This document shows positions 20,095 to 28,646 of a stretch of 64,000 bases of DNA, piece by piece; the first letter of the stretch is position 1; the number at the start of each line of letters is the position of its first letter. Position numbers and translations under genes: made by a program. Source of the stretch: Acidobacteriota bacterium (GTDB lineage: Bacteria > Acidobacteriota > Terriglobia > Terriglobales > Acidobacteriaceae); assembly GCA_018268915.1 (NCBI GenBank), contig JAFDVQ010000016.1, forward strand, positions 1-64,000. Direction: 5' to 3'. The notes beneath the pieces were generated by a model. It did not search any database. It saw nothing but the letters and a program-made list of their open reading frames with translations, and was not told the DNA's origin.

Positions 20095-21699
20095 TTAGTT
20101 TGTTTCGTGCTGCAACCGCAGGCGGGGGCTGGCGAGGGCTGGGGATGGGTCAACCATCTCCGGCTGCAGTTCGACGCGGTTGCGGCCATAGATTTTTGCG
20201 CGGTAGAGTGCTTTGTCCGCTTCTGAGATCATGATTTCCAGGGGCATCTGATTCTCGGCATGCTCAGAAGCCACGCCAATACTGAGGCTGACATGGGTGT
20301 CTCTCATGCCAAGCGTTATCTTCGTGAATGCCGTGCGCAGGTCTTCGGCGATCCCAAGAGCCTCGTTTTTGGGGACGCCCGAAAGCAGCAAGGCAAATTC
20401 GTCGCCGCCGAAGCGCGCACTGTGACTGCCGGGGATTTCGGCGGAAAGCCGTTCGAGCTCTCTGGCGAGTTTGACCAGAATTTCATCGCCGTGAAGATGG
20501 CCGTTAGAATCGTTTGCCTGCTTGAAGTGATCGATGTCCATTAACAGCAGCGAGAAGGCTGCTGGTTCGCTTGAAGAGTGAACTGAGTCGTAGGCGCGAG
20601 CGAGAGAGCGGCGGTTCCCAATGCCGGTGAGGGGATCGCGGATGGCAAGGCCTTCGAGCTGTTCATTCCGGCTCTGCAGAGCGGTCTTCTCGTGCATGGC
20701 CTGCGCTTGCAGAAGCACAGTGCGGACGACATAACAAATGATCGAGACACAGAGAGCGCCGGCGGCGAATTCGATGGATACGCGCAGCAGGAAGAGTGCG
20801 AGCATCAGGTTGAGGACGGCGAGGAACGACGGCATCAGGCTTTGCACGGCGACGCTGGGGGAGCGAAGCGGCGCATCTGCTTTCAGCCGTGTCAGCGAGC
20901 TGTCTGTGTAGAGAAGATAGAGTGCAAAGGCTGAGAGAAACACGGTGCCGGGAAGATCCCAGAGACTGCTGTTGATGTAGTGCAGCCATGTGTAAGAAAC
21001 CTGATTTGAAAAGAAGAATGAGATCAGGCGAAGGCCGAAGAACCAGGAGATCGTGCGCAGAAAGATGAGCTCGGCTCGGGAAGCTGCTCCAAGGCAGCCG
21101 ACCGTTGCAACGACTAAAAGGCACAATGCCACGAACTGGCCGACTAGCAGGTGGTTCAGCGAAAAGTGGTCGCTGGTGACGGGCGAATAGATCAGCTTGA
21201 AGCGGATGACGACGAACAAGATTGCCTGGAGTGTATCGAGAACGACAATGGATCGAGACACGCCAGCGAAGAAGAGAACTACGGCCAGGAGATAGAGTGC
21301 CTCGCTCGCGTTGAATGCCGCGGTTTGGAATTGGCGCGCGGGAGGAGTGTTGAAGATAGCCTGGGAGAACGAGGGAAGATAGCCGATGGCCGCAGCGACC
21401 GTGGCTGCGGAGATCATCGACCAACGGGCATATAGCGTGCCCGAGGTTGAGCGCGCCCGGGTCCAGAAAGCAGAGGCACATCCAAAGAGCACCAGGCTGA
21501 AGGCGAGATAACCAATGCCGGAAGCGCGAATGGTGTTTGCACTGGCCGTGGCCGCATGAGACACACAGATGAGAAGCGCCGCGGAGCTCGCGATCGATAG
21601 CAGGGCCCATCTCCGAAGACACTGATTCGGCGCAGCTACCTTCTGCAACACTGCGGAAAAACGCTGGACCGCCCTTGATGCAAAAGAGTCTCTCATCAT
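20095..21699 (-). CDS. Membrane-bound diguanylate cyclase (no I-site)
   Basis: A 534-residue protein likely synthesising cyclic di-GMP. About eight to ten transmembrane segments fill residues 25-325 and form an unnamed sensory module. A GGDEF domain follows (DPLTGIGNRRSL, LLLMDIDHFKQAN, RFGGDEFALLL near residue 430). The inhibitory RxxD site five residues before GGDEF is absent (sequence there is SHSAR-F), so product inhibition may be lacking. It converges with the ADOP gene, seven bases apart. Confidence 0.92.
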   Translation of the reverse strand: MMRDSFASRAVQRFSAVLQKVAAPNQCLRRWALLSIASSAALLICVSHAATASANTIRASGIGYLAFSLVLFGCASAFWTRARSTSGTLYARWSMISAATVAAAIGYLPSFSQAIFNTPPARQFQTAAFNASEALYLLAVVLFFAGVSRSIVVLDTLQAILFVVIRFKLIYSPVTSDHFSLNHLLVGQFVALCLLVVATVGCLGAASRAELIFLRTISWFFGLRLISFFFSNQVSYTWLHYINSSLWDLPGTVFLSAFALYLLYTDSSLTRLKADAPLRSPSVAVQSLMPSFLAVLNLMLALFLLRVSIEFAAGALCVSIICYVVRTVLLQAQAMHEKTALQSRNEQLEGLAIRDPLTGIGNRRSLARAYDSVHSSSEPAAFSLLLMDIDHFKQANDSNGHLHGDEILVKLARELERLSAEIPGSHSARFGGDEFALLLSGVPKNEALGIAEDLRTAFTKITLGMRDTHVSLSIGVASEHAENQMPLEIMISEADKALYRAKIYGRNRVELQPEMVDPSPALASPRLRLQHETN

Positions 21700-21874
21700 G
21701 TGTCTTCCAATATTGGAGAATCCGACCGAATAAGACGTCCGACAAACCGAATCATGGGTAGCTTGTCGTTATTGAGAATCTAGCGTACTTGGGAGAATTG
21801 GCATGTAGCACGAAAGAACCAGAAGAGAAAAGGTTTAGGTGACGCGCGGACAGCCGCAGCGGAGCCTGGAATGG

Positions 21875-23584
21875 CTATTTCGTGGAAAATGCTCGTTCAT
21901 ACAGACAGACCTGGTTGCGGCCGTTGTGTTTGGCATCGTAGAGGGCAGCATCCGCATGCTGCAGAAGCTCTTCTGCCGATTCGCCATCTCCGGGGAAGAA
22001 GGCTATTCCGATCGAGACGCTGAATCCGTCGTAGCTCTGGTGGCCGGCGGTGATTCGGAGATCGGCAATTGCAGACAGAATCGATTCGGCACGGTCGCAA
22101 GCGCCCTTGACCGTTGTATCGGGCAGGATGATGGTGAACTCCTCGCCGCCGTATCGGCAGGCGATATCTTCCGAACGAATGTTCGAACGGAAGATGTCGG
22201 CGAAAGCCTTGAGCACCGCGTCTCCGGCAGCGTGCCCGTGGGTGTCATTGAATCGCTTGAAGTGATCGGCATCGAGCATGAGCACCGCCATGATCTGCTT
22301 GCGACGCCGCGCGCGCGTCATCTCGCGTTCCAGCGAGATCTGCATGAAATGCCGATTGAACAAATTGGTGAGCGGGTCCCGGATCGACTGGTTTTCGAGC
22401 TTGGTACGCAGGTTGAGAGTTGCGATGGCCAGCGCGGTGATCTGAATGAGCTGCCGGACGGCATCCATATGGCCGGTGACCCTGGGAACAAGGTCAGCCG
22501 TGTCGCACTGCAAATAGAGCAAGCCAATCGTGTTGCCATAGGCGACGATGGGGCGGCAGTGGTAGCGCTCTGGAGCAGCCGCGCTGAAGTGCGAGCAGTG
22601 AATCTCCGATACGCCCGGCTGTCGCCAACGTGGCTGGCCTGATCGCAAGGAGCAGCACGCCTCAGGCTGATTGAAGTCCTCGTGGTTGGGCTGACCCCAT
22701 GATGAGACAACCTCGACGTGATTGCGCGAGTTGTTGATCATGTAAAGACTGCCCGACGTCCCCGGCAACAGGCGGGCGAAGCTCGTGGCCGCGGTTGCAT
22801 ATACCTGTTCCACTTCGACGCAGAGCTGCAGTTCATTTCGGGCAGCCGTCATCAATTCGGATTCGCGGGCGGTTTCTTCCAGAGCGCTGACGCTGCGGGC
22901 GAGATCATCGTTCACCCGCTGCGCTACGGCTGTGTTTCCCTGCAGGACGATGGCGTCGCGAAGCAACAAAGCAAAGAGCACGATGAGGCACAGAATCGAT
23001 ATCGGGATAAGGAAAAACTCGGTGCTGATGGAAGTGAGAAGCCGGCTCTTGGAGCTGGCGGTGCGATCCGTAAGCAAAAGCTGCTCGTGATCGGACATCA
23101 GGCTGATGGTCTTCTGGCAATCCTGAACCTGCTTTGCCGGGAGTTCCGAATGCTCAGAGAACTGCATCATCGTATCGGACAGGTGAGAAGCACATGCCGA
23201 AAGACTCTGTGAGTTTGCAGCCTGATTTGGATTGTCCGCGACAAGGGCGCGGATGTGAGCCGAGGATGTAACCAGATTGTTCGCTGCGCTGCGCGCCAGG
23301 TTGAGGTTATCGTCGTCCTTTTCGAGACTGTAGAGACGTGCGCGATAGAGAACGCGCTCGGCCAGCAATGATGCGCGTTGAAGGGAGCTGAGTACGTCCT
23401 GCGTATGCTGAACTCGTTCTGCTGCGTTGGTCAGTCTCTGGGTGTTCGAATACAGAAGCGCCCCGGCACCCAGCGTGAAGAGGACGGCACCGAAGAACGC
23501 GGCAACGATGATACGGACAGCATTGCCTGATGCCGACAGACCCTTGTGAGTGCGAACGGCAGGATGGATAAACCCGGAGGACAT
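21875..23584 (-). CDS. Sensor diguanylate cyclase with GAF-like domain and intact I-site
   Basis: A 569-residue protein. One transmembrane helix (IIVAAFFGAVLFTLGAGALLY cut to its core) near residue 25, an extracytoplasmic helical sensor to about residue 185, a second membrane helix (FFLIPISILCLIVLFALLL region), a short coiled coil, a GAF-like domain near 255-385 and a C-terminal GGEEF cyclase (DPLTNLFNRHFM, LMLDADHFKRFND, RYGGEEFTIIL near 476). The I-site RSED lies exactly five residues before GGEEF, so feedback inhibition is predicted. It follows the other cyclase on the same strand, 175 bp upstream of it; the input domains differ. Confidence 0.92.
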   Translation of the reverse strand: MSSGFIHPAVRTHKGLSASGNAVRIIVAAFFGAVLFTLGAGALLYSNTQRLTNAAERVQHTQDVLSSLQRASLLAERVLYRARLYSLEKDDDNLNLARSAANNLVTSSAHIRALVADNPNQAANSQSLSACASHLSDTMMQFSEHSELPAKQVQDCQKTISLMSDHEQLLLTDRTASSKSRLLTSISTEFFLIPISILCLIVLFALLLRDAIVLQGNTAVAQRVNDDLARSVSALEETARESELMTAARNELQLCVEVEQVYATAATSFARLLPGTSGSLYMINNSRNHVEVVSSWGQPNHEDFNQPEACCSLRSGQPRWRQPGVSEIHCSHFSAAAPERYHCRPIVAYGNTIGLLYLQCDTADLVPRVTGHMDAVRQLIQITALAIATLNLRTKLENQSIRDPLTNLFNRHFMQISLEREMTRARRRKQIMAVLMLDADHFKRFNDTHGHAAGDAVLKAFADIFRSNIRSEDIACRYGGEEFTIILPDTTVKGACDRAESILSAIADLRITAGHQSYDGFSVSIGIAFFPGDGESAEELLQHADAALYDAKHNGRNQVCLYERAFSTK

Positions 23585-23654
23585 GGGAAGCTGAGATCGA
23601 TAGTAAGCGGAAGTGTCGCGTTTTCAGCCAGAAGGAGGACGTTCAAAGTGCACT

Positions 23655-24338
23655 TTAGTTACTCGTGACTGCAGATGCGTGGCACTCAAAATCCGCGTAA
23701 ATAAACCCATCGCGATCTACGTCGGCTCCGTGTTCCAGGGACAGTGGCGCGGAGAACATTGGCCCATCGTAAACGCACGTGTGAAATTCACCGTTTTCGC
23801 CGCACGGGTCGATGGCGGAAGGAAGGTCACTTAGAAACTCGCGATTGAAGTCGCGGCCTGCAAAAGCCGGATCGAGCTGACGAGAATCTACACAGGCCAC
23901 TTTGGCTCGAAGGCCGCCTGCGATCATTTGTTGCGCGAGATGGGCGGTCGGAATTCCCCAGAGCGGAAAGAGAGGTTCGAGGCCAGTTGGTGCAAGTTGG
24001 GTTTCGCGGTAGGTCCGAACCTCCTGCAGGAACAGATCGCCAAAAGCGATCGCACTGACTCCGTCGGACAGGGCACGCCGGCAGGCTTCCGACATGCGTT
24101 GTTCGTAGATCTCGTTGGAGCATGGCCAGGGAAGGGGGATTTGAACCATCGGAAGCCCGGCTGTGGCGGCTTGAGCTTCCAGGACAGAACGGCGTGTGCC
24201 ATGCATGGCTACGCGATCGAATGTTTCATTGATCGTCGTGAGCAGGCCGACTACTTCAATACCGGGCTGTTTGCGGAGCAGGTGAAGAGCCCACGCGCAG
24301 TCCTTGCCGCTGCTCCAGGAGAGAAGGACTTGTTTCAT
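23655..24338 (-). CDS. Dph6-like PP-loop ATPase (diphthine-ammonia ligase family)
   Basis: A 227-residue adenine-nucleotide alpha-hydrolase-fold protein. The PP-loop SWSSGKDCAWALH is at the N-terminus, followed by GLLTTINETFDRVAMHG, typical of the Dph6/ATP_bind_4 family, and AFGDLFLQEVRTYRE. Bacteria lack diphthamide, so the bacterial substrate is unknown. The ORF extends to an ATG at 24380 that lies within a dispersed hairpin; I chose the ATG ending at 24338 (MKQVLLSW). It lies just downstream of the Mrp gene on the same strand. Confidence 0.85.
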   Translation of the reverse strand: MKQVLLSWSSGKDCAWALHLLRKQPGIEVVGLLTTINETFDRVAMHGTRRSVLEAQAATAGLPMVQIPLPWPCSNEIYEQRMSEACRRALSDGVSAIAFGDLFLQEVRTYRETQLAPTGLEPLFPLWGIPTAHLAQQMIAGGLRAKVACVDSRQLDPAFAGRDFNREFLSDLPSAIDPCGENGEFHTCVYDGPMFSAPLSLEHGADVDRDGFIYADFECHASAVTSN

Positions 24339-24375
24339 CAGGGCCTCAGTATGACTGCGGTGGTATTGTTGCTTT

Positions 24376-24407
24376 CCCATGTCTCAAAATCGAGACATGG
24401 GGCACCC
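24376..24407. repeat. GCACCC-tailed hairpin element, intergenic copy
   Basis: CCCATGTCTC pairs perfectly with GAGACATGGG around the loop AAAATC, with GCACCC following. Compared with the copy at 51-82 the fifth stem pair changes from C-G to T-A on both arms. It sits between the mrp stop and the Dph6-like start. Confidence 0.85.
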
Positions 24408-24439
24408 GGTTCCCAGATCGTGATCGGGAAAGCGGAGAG

Positions 24440-25270
24440 CTAGCTGATTTCGATGACGTCGGATGCTGAGGCCGCAGCGGCATCGGCTCGTTCCATGAGC
24501 TTCTGTGCGACATTGAAGAACTCGGTAGCCTGGGGACTCTTCGGCCCGGCGAGCGCAACGGGCAAGCCTTTGTCGCCGCCTTCACGAATGGCAGGGATTA
24601 GTTCGATCGAGCCGAGGAAGGGGATCTTGAACTGAGCTGCGGTGCGTTCGGCGCCGCCCTTCGAGAAGATGTCGATCACTTCGTGGCAGTGCGGGCAGGT
24701 GAAGTGGCTCATGTTCTCGACGATGCCGAGGACTTCCACGTTGACCTGGGCAAACATCTCGAGTGCCTTCCGCGCATCCTGAAGGCTGACATCGCTCGGA
24801 GTCGACACGACGACTGCACCTGTGAGGGGAACGGTCTGCACGAGGGAGATGACCACGTCGCCAGTGCCGGGAGGCAAGTCGACGACAAGATAGTCGAGCT
24901 CGCCCCAGTTCACCTGCTGCAGGAATTGTCGGATGATCTGGTGGAGCATCGGACCACGCATGACGAGCGGCTTGTCACCCGGCGAGATGTAGCCGATGGA
25001 GATGGTCTTGATGCCGTGAGTCTCGTTTGGTTGAATCTGGTTGTCGTGACCCACAGCTGGAGACTGTGACGATCCCATCATCAGAGGGACGTTGGGACCG
25101 TAGATGTCCGCGTCGATGAGGCCGACGCGCTGGCCGAGCTTGGATAGTGCGATGGCCAGGTTTACTGCGACGGTGGTTTTGCCGACTCCGCCCTTACCGG
25201 AACCTACTGCGACAATTTTCGAGACGCCGGGCAATGCAACGGGCTGCGGCATGGCATGTGAGTGAGCCAT
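24440..25270 (-). CDS. Mrp/ApbC family Fe-S cluster carrier ATPase
   Basis: A 276-residue MinD-like P-loop ATPase that carries or transfers Fe-S clusters. It has a deviant Walker A SGKGGVGKTT, DADIYGPNVPLMMG, DLPPGTGD and the cluster-binding CPHC in SHFTCPHCHEV. It lacks the N-terminal DUF59/MIP18 domain present in many bacterial Mrp proteins and starts with a short His-containing leader (MAHSHAM). It probably works as a dimer bridging one 4Fe-4S cluster. Fe-S clients are not identifiable from the neighbours, although the AddB-like nuclease elsewhere in the window needs such a cluster. Confidence 0.93.
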   Translation of the reverse strand: MAHSHAMPQPVALPGVSKIVAVGSGKGGVGKTTVAVNLAIALSKLGQRVGLIDADIYGPNVPLMMGSSQSPAVGHDNQIQPNETHGIKTISIGYISPGDKPLVMRGPMLHQIIRQFLQQVNWGELDYLVVDLPPGTGDVVISLVQTVPLTGAVVVSTPSDVSLQDARKALEMFAQVNVEVLGIVENMSHFTCPHCHEVIDIFSKGGAERTAAQFKIPFLGSIELIPAIREGGDKGLPVALAGPKSPQATEFFNVAQKLMERADAAAASASDVIEIS

Positions 25271-25298
25271 TTTCTTGGTGCTCCTAACTTTCTTTCAG

Positions 25299-25351
25299 GG
25301 GCTAAAGCCCGCTATCTTTCTTTTCGTTTACGGCACGACTCAAGTCATGCC
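25299..25351. repeat. Bipartite TNAA hairpin cassette, copy 2
   Basis: GGGC-TAAA-GCCC (25299-25310) is followed at the same 33-bp spacing as copy 1 by GGCACGAC-TCAA-GTCATGCC (25332-25351, one mismatch). It lies between mrp and the thioesterase gene. Confidence 0.85.
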
Positions 25352-25374
25352 CTGATACTTTCATCTCGACAACG

Positions 25375-25902
25375 CTATACCCGGGTGAGGCCGGTGGTGC
25401 GCCGCTCCTGTTTGCGGCGGGCTGCTTCTGACTCGCGATGTTCGCGTCGAAGCATCGCATCGTTGTACCTTCTTACTTCGTTTGCGGTCTCTGGCTGCAC
25501 AGCGGGAACCTTCTGCCGCCGGCCATGCTCATCCACCGCGACAAATACGAGATAGGCGCTGGCTACGTGGAGGTGCGATCCGGTCTGCGGGTCTTCAACC
25601 CAAACTTTTACACCAACTTCCAGCGAAGTATTGAAGGCGCGGTTCACGCTGGACTTGAGGATCAAGAGGTCGCCAACGTGGACAGGCTGAATGAAGTCGA
25701 TGTGATCCATGGCGGCGGTGACCACGTGAGTGCGCGAATGCCGATAGGCCGCAATGGCTCCAGTGAGATCGATGAAGTGCATGAGGCGTCCGCCGAGGAG
25801 ATTCCCGAGCGTGTTGGCATCGTTGGGGAGAATGACCTCAGTCATTTCGGACTGCGTGCTGGCGACTGTGCGGACTGGCGGATTGGCTTCCGTCGTGCTC
25901 AT
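25375..25902 (-). CDS. Hotdog-fold acyl-CoA thioesterase
   Basis: A 175-residue YciA/BACH-type thioesterase that hydrolyses acyl-CoA. Family motifs: NDANTLGNLLGGRLMHFID (catalytic Asn and Gly-rich helix), AAMDHIDFIQPVHVGD and VEDPQTG. A basic C-terminal tail of about 40 residues (RREHRESEAARRKQERR) goes beyond the core. It is divergent from the TPR gene. Chain-length preference is unknown. Confidence 0.9.
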   Translation of the reverse strand: MSTTEANPPVRTVASTQSEMTEVILPNDANTLGNLLGGRLMHFIDLTGAIAAYRHSRTHVVTAAMDHIDFIQPVHVGDLLILKSSVNRAFNTSLEVGVKVWVEDPQTGSHLHVASAYLVFVAVDEHGRRQKVPAVQPETANEVRRYNDAMLRREHRESEAARRKQERRTTGLTRV

Positions 25903-26062
25903 TTTCGGCTTACTCCGTGATTCTTGCGATGAACTTCGGCAGGTTGTCCACTTCCAGCTACAATGAGAAAACCAGTGGACCTTTGCACCGAATCATCAGA
26001 TTCCAGTTTCGGCAATCAGAGGTCATTTACGCAAATCGCCTTGGTGCAAAGATTCCCAGACT

Positions 26063-26383
26063 ATGAGTACAACTGACAAGATTGCAGGACTGAAAGAGAT
26101 TCTCGCCCTGGACCCCAAGAACAGCTTTGCTCGCTACGGCATAGCAATGGAGTTGGCGAACCGCGGCGAAGTGGATGCCGCGCTGAAAGAATTTGACGTC
26201 CTCACGGAGCAGAATCCCGACTACGTGGCTGCCTATTTCATGTCGGCGCAAACTCTTGCCAAAGTCGGCCGGAATCCGGATGCCGCGGAGAAATTGAAAG
26301 CGGGAATCGCCTGTGCGGCCCGGACGGGCAACCGTCATGCTCTCAGCGAGATGCAGACAATGCTTGATGAGCTGGATCGCTAA
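26063..26383 (+). CDS. Small tetratricopeptide-repeat protein
   Basis: A 106-residue soluble protein made of about two and a half TPR units (FARYGIAMELANRGEVDAAL, YVAAYFMSAQTLAKVGRNPD, then a capping helix). It is probably a protein-protein adaptor. No signal peptide. It precedes the glycosyltransferase gene by 93 bp and may be co-transcribed with it. Confidence 0.8.
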   Translation: MSTTDKIAGLKEILALDPKNSFARYGIAMELANRGEVDAALKEFDVLTEQNPDYVAAYFMSAQTLAKVGRNPDAAEKLKAGIACAARTGNRHALSEMQTMLDELDR

Positions 26384-26476
26384 TCAGCCGACCTCCTGAT
26401 TGCATAGCTGTGTTCGCCTGGGATGAGCGGCGAATATAAGCGTCATTCGGAATTTACTCGCGTCTATACTAGTGAT

Positions 26477-27481
26477 ATGCCGAAGTATTCGATTGTGGTC
26501 CCTTTTCACAATGAAGAGGACAACGTAACGGTCCTGTATGCCCGCCTGAAACAGGTGATGGAGCAGGTCGGCGACAACTTTGAACTGGTCCTCGTCGACG
26601 ACGGCTCGAGCGATCGTACGTACAAGCTTCTGGAAGAGATTGCAGCTGTAGACAGTCGAGTACTGGTGGTAAAGCTACGTCGCAACTTCGGCCAGACTTC
26701 GGCGCTGGCGGCGGGATTCGACAATGCCTCGGGCGAGTACATCCTTGCCATGGACGGCGACCTGCAGCATGACCCGAATGAGATTCCGAACTTTCTCGAG
26801 AAGCTCGAAGAGGGCTACGACGTCGTTTCCGGCTGGCGCAAAGAGCGCATCGACAATTTCGTCATGCGGCGGTTTCCATCGCGCTGCGCGAACTGGCTAA
26901 TGGCAAAGCTCTCGGGCGTCGATATTCACGACTTCGGCACGACCTTCAAGGCATATCGGCATGAAGTGATCCAGAACATTCCGCTCTACGGCGAGATGCA
27001 CCGGTTCATCCCTGCGCTGGCGAGCTGGTACGGCGCTTCGATCTGCGAAATCCCGATCAAGAATGTGCATCGAGAACGCGGCAAGAGCCACTACGGAATT
27101 GGCCGGACTTTCCGGGTGTTCTTCGATCTACTGACGATTCGATTCCTGTTGAAGTACATGAGCAGACCGCTGCACTTCTTCGGGACGTTCGGAGCCCTGG
27201 GCATTCTCTTCGGCGGCATCGTCTCGAGTGTGTTGCTGGGGATGAAAATCATGAATCCGCATCAGAACGTGATGGATGCACACGGGCCGCTGTTTGTGAT
27301 TGCCGGCGTGCTGATCCTGGGCGGCATTCAGTTGCTGGCTATCGGGCTTCTCGGCGAGTTGCAGGTGCGCCACTATTACACGGGTCAGCAGCGCACGCCA
27401 TATGCGATAGATCGCATTGTGCGGCTGCGGACTCCGGAAGAGCCGAGCATTCTGTCGGATCGGAATGGCTTCAGGGACTAG
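26477..27481 (+). CDS. Family 2 glycosyltransferase, polyprenyl-phosphate type
   Basis: A 334-residue DPM1/GtrB-like enzyme that probably transfers a sugar from a nucleotide donor to undecaprenyl phosphate. The GT-A domain shows VVPFHNEEDNV, LVDDGSSDRT and the metal-binding DGDLQHDP; HRERGKSHYG lies before two C-terminal transmembrane helices. The ORF is open from 26423, but the domain begins exactly at the ATG at 26477 (MPKYSIVVPF). A TATACT at 26465-26470 sits so close that a leaderless transcript is possible. Confidence 0.9.
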   Translation: MPKYSIVVPFHNEEDNVTVLYARLKQVMEQVGDNFELVLVDDGSSDRTYKLLEEIAAVDSRVLVVKLRRNFGQTSALAAGFDNASGEYILAMDGDLQHDPNEIPNFLEKLEEGYDVVSGWRKERIDNFVMRRFPSRCANWLMAKLSGVDIHDFGTTFKAYRHEVIQNIPLYGEMHRFIPALASWYGASICEIPIKNVHRERGKSHYGIGRTFRVFFDLLTIRFLLKYMSRPLHFFGTFGALGILFGGIVSSVLLGMKIMNPHQNVMDAHGPLFVIAGVLILGGIQLLAIGLLGELQVRHYYTGQQRTPYAIDRIVRLRTPEEPSILSDRNGFRD

Positions 27482-27510
27482 GCACCTGGGACATAGGGAC
27501 CAAGAACAGG

Positions 27511-27542
27511 CCCCGCTCGGAGATGATCCGGGCGGGGTTTTT
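27511..27542 (+). terminator. Rho-independent terminator of the glycosyltransferase gene
   Basis: CCCCGCTCGG (27511-27520) pairs with CCGGGCGGGG (27528-27537) with one G-T wobble, followed by TTTTTG. Confidence 0.9.
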
Positions 27543-27640
27543 GCTTGCACGGCAGGGAGCGTGTCGAAAAGATCGAGCGCAGCTGAATGAGAATAGTTCG
27601 CTTGCAGTGATGCGGTGTAAGGGTGCATGCTTTCGCATGT

Positions 27641-28609
27641 ATGAACGCGATACAAATTCACAACACTGGCGGACCTGAAGTCTTACAGCTCGCCGAATTG
27701 CCGATCCCAGTGCCCGGGCCCGGGCAGGTACTCATTCGCGTCGAAGCCATCGGTGTTAACTTCATCGAGATCTACTTCCGCAAAGGGCAGTACAAGGCGA
27801 CGATGCCGCTGGTGCCGGGCAGTGAAGCGGCAGGCACTGTCGAAGACCTCGGGTCTGGAGTTACCGGTTTCAAGCCGGGAGATCTGGTGGCGTCGGTCGG
27901 CGTGCTGGGCAGCTATGCGGAGTACGCGCTGGTTCCTGCGGCGCAGCTGGTGAAGGTGCCGGATGGTTTGACTCCGGAGCAGGCAGCGGCGGCGATGCTG
28001 CAGGGAATGACCGCGCACTATCTCGCGCACTCCACTTATCCGCTCAAAGCAGGAGATACCGCATTGGTCCACGCGGGAGCAGGCGGCGTTGGACTGTTGC
28101 TTACGCAGATGGCTGCGAAGATCGGCGCACGCGTGATCACGACCGTGTCGACGAAGGAGAAGGCGGAACTGTCGCGCGAGGCCGGGGCGGCCGAGACGAT
28201 CTTGTATGGCGAGCAGGACTTCACGGCGGAAGTGAAGCGCATGACCGGCGGCAAGGGCGTGGATGTTGTTTATGACTCGGTAGGGAAGACGACATTTGAG
28301 AACAGCCTGAATTGTCTTCGTCCGCGGGGACTGCTGGCGTTGTTCGGCGGATCGAGCGGGCCGGTACCGCCGTTCGACCTGATTCAGTTGAGCAGCAAGG
28401 GTTCGCTGTTCATCACTCGCCCGACGCTGTGGCACTACGTGGCGACGCGGCAGGAACTCGAAGGCCGCGCGGGCGACGTGCTGAACGCTGTGAAGAGCGG
28501 GGAACTGAAACTGCGTATGGAACATGTTTATCCGCTGTCAGACGCGGGCCGTGCACAGGCCGATATGGAAGGCAGGAAGACGACAGGGAAGATACTGCTG
28601 GAACCTTAA
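27641..28609 (+). CDS. NADPH:quinone oxidoreductase (zeta-crystallin type)
   Basis: A 322-residue medium-chain dehydrogenase/reductase of the QorA class, reducing quinones with NADPH. It has the GroES-like N-domain (IHNTGGPEVLQLAELP, VNFIEIYFRKGQYK), the Rossmann motif VHAGAGGVGLLLTQ, and DVVYDSVGKTTFE. No catalytic or structural zinc cysteines are present, as expected for this class. I use the ATG at 27641 (MNAIQIHN) rather than the one six codons upstream, since the family aligns from here. Confidence 0.92.
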   Translation: MNAIQIHNTGGPEVLQLAELPIPVPGPGQVLIRVEAIGVNFIEIYFRKGQYKATMPLVPGSEAAGTVEDLGSGVTGFKPGDLVASVGVLGSYAEYALVPAAQLVKVPDGLTPEQAAAAMLQGMTAHYLAHSTYPLKAGDTALVHAGAGGVGLLLTQMAAKIGARVITTVSTKEKAELSREAGAAETILYGEQDFTAEVKRMTGGKGVDVVYDSVGKTTFENSLNCLRPRGLLALFGGSSGPVPPFDLIQLSSKGSLFITRPTLWHYVATRQELEGRAGDVLNAVKSGELKLRMEHVYPLSDAGRAQADMEGRKTTGKILLEP

Positions 28610-28614
28610 AGGCA

Positions 28615-28642
28615 GGGATCAGGGACTAGGGACCGGGGAGTA
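28615..28642. repeat. Four-unit heptamer remnant
   Basis: GGGATCA, GGGACTA, GGGACCG and GGGAGTA follow one another without gaps. The junction of units three and four supplies GGGGAG, the likely ribosome-binding site of the sirtuin gene. Confidence 0.75.
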
Positions 28643-28646
28643 CTCG

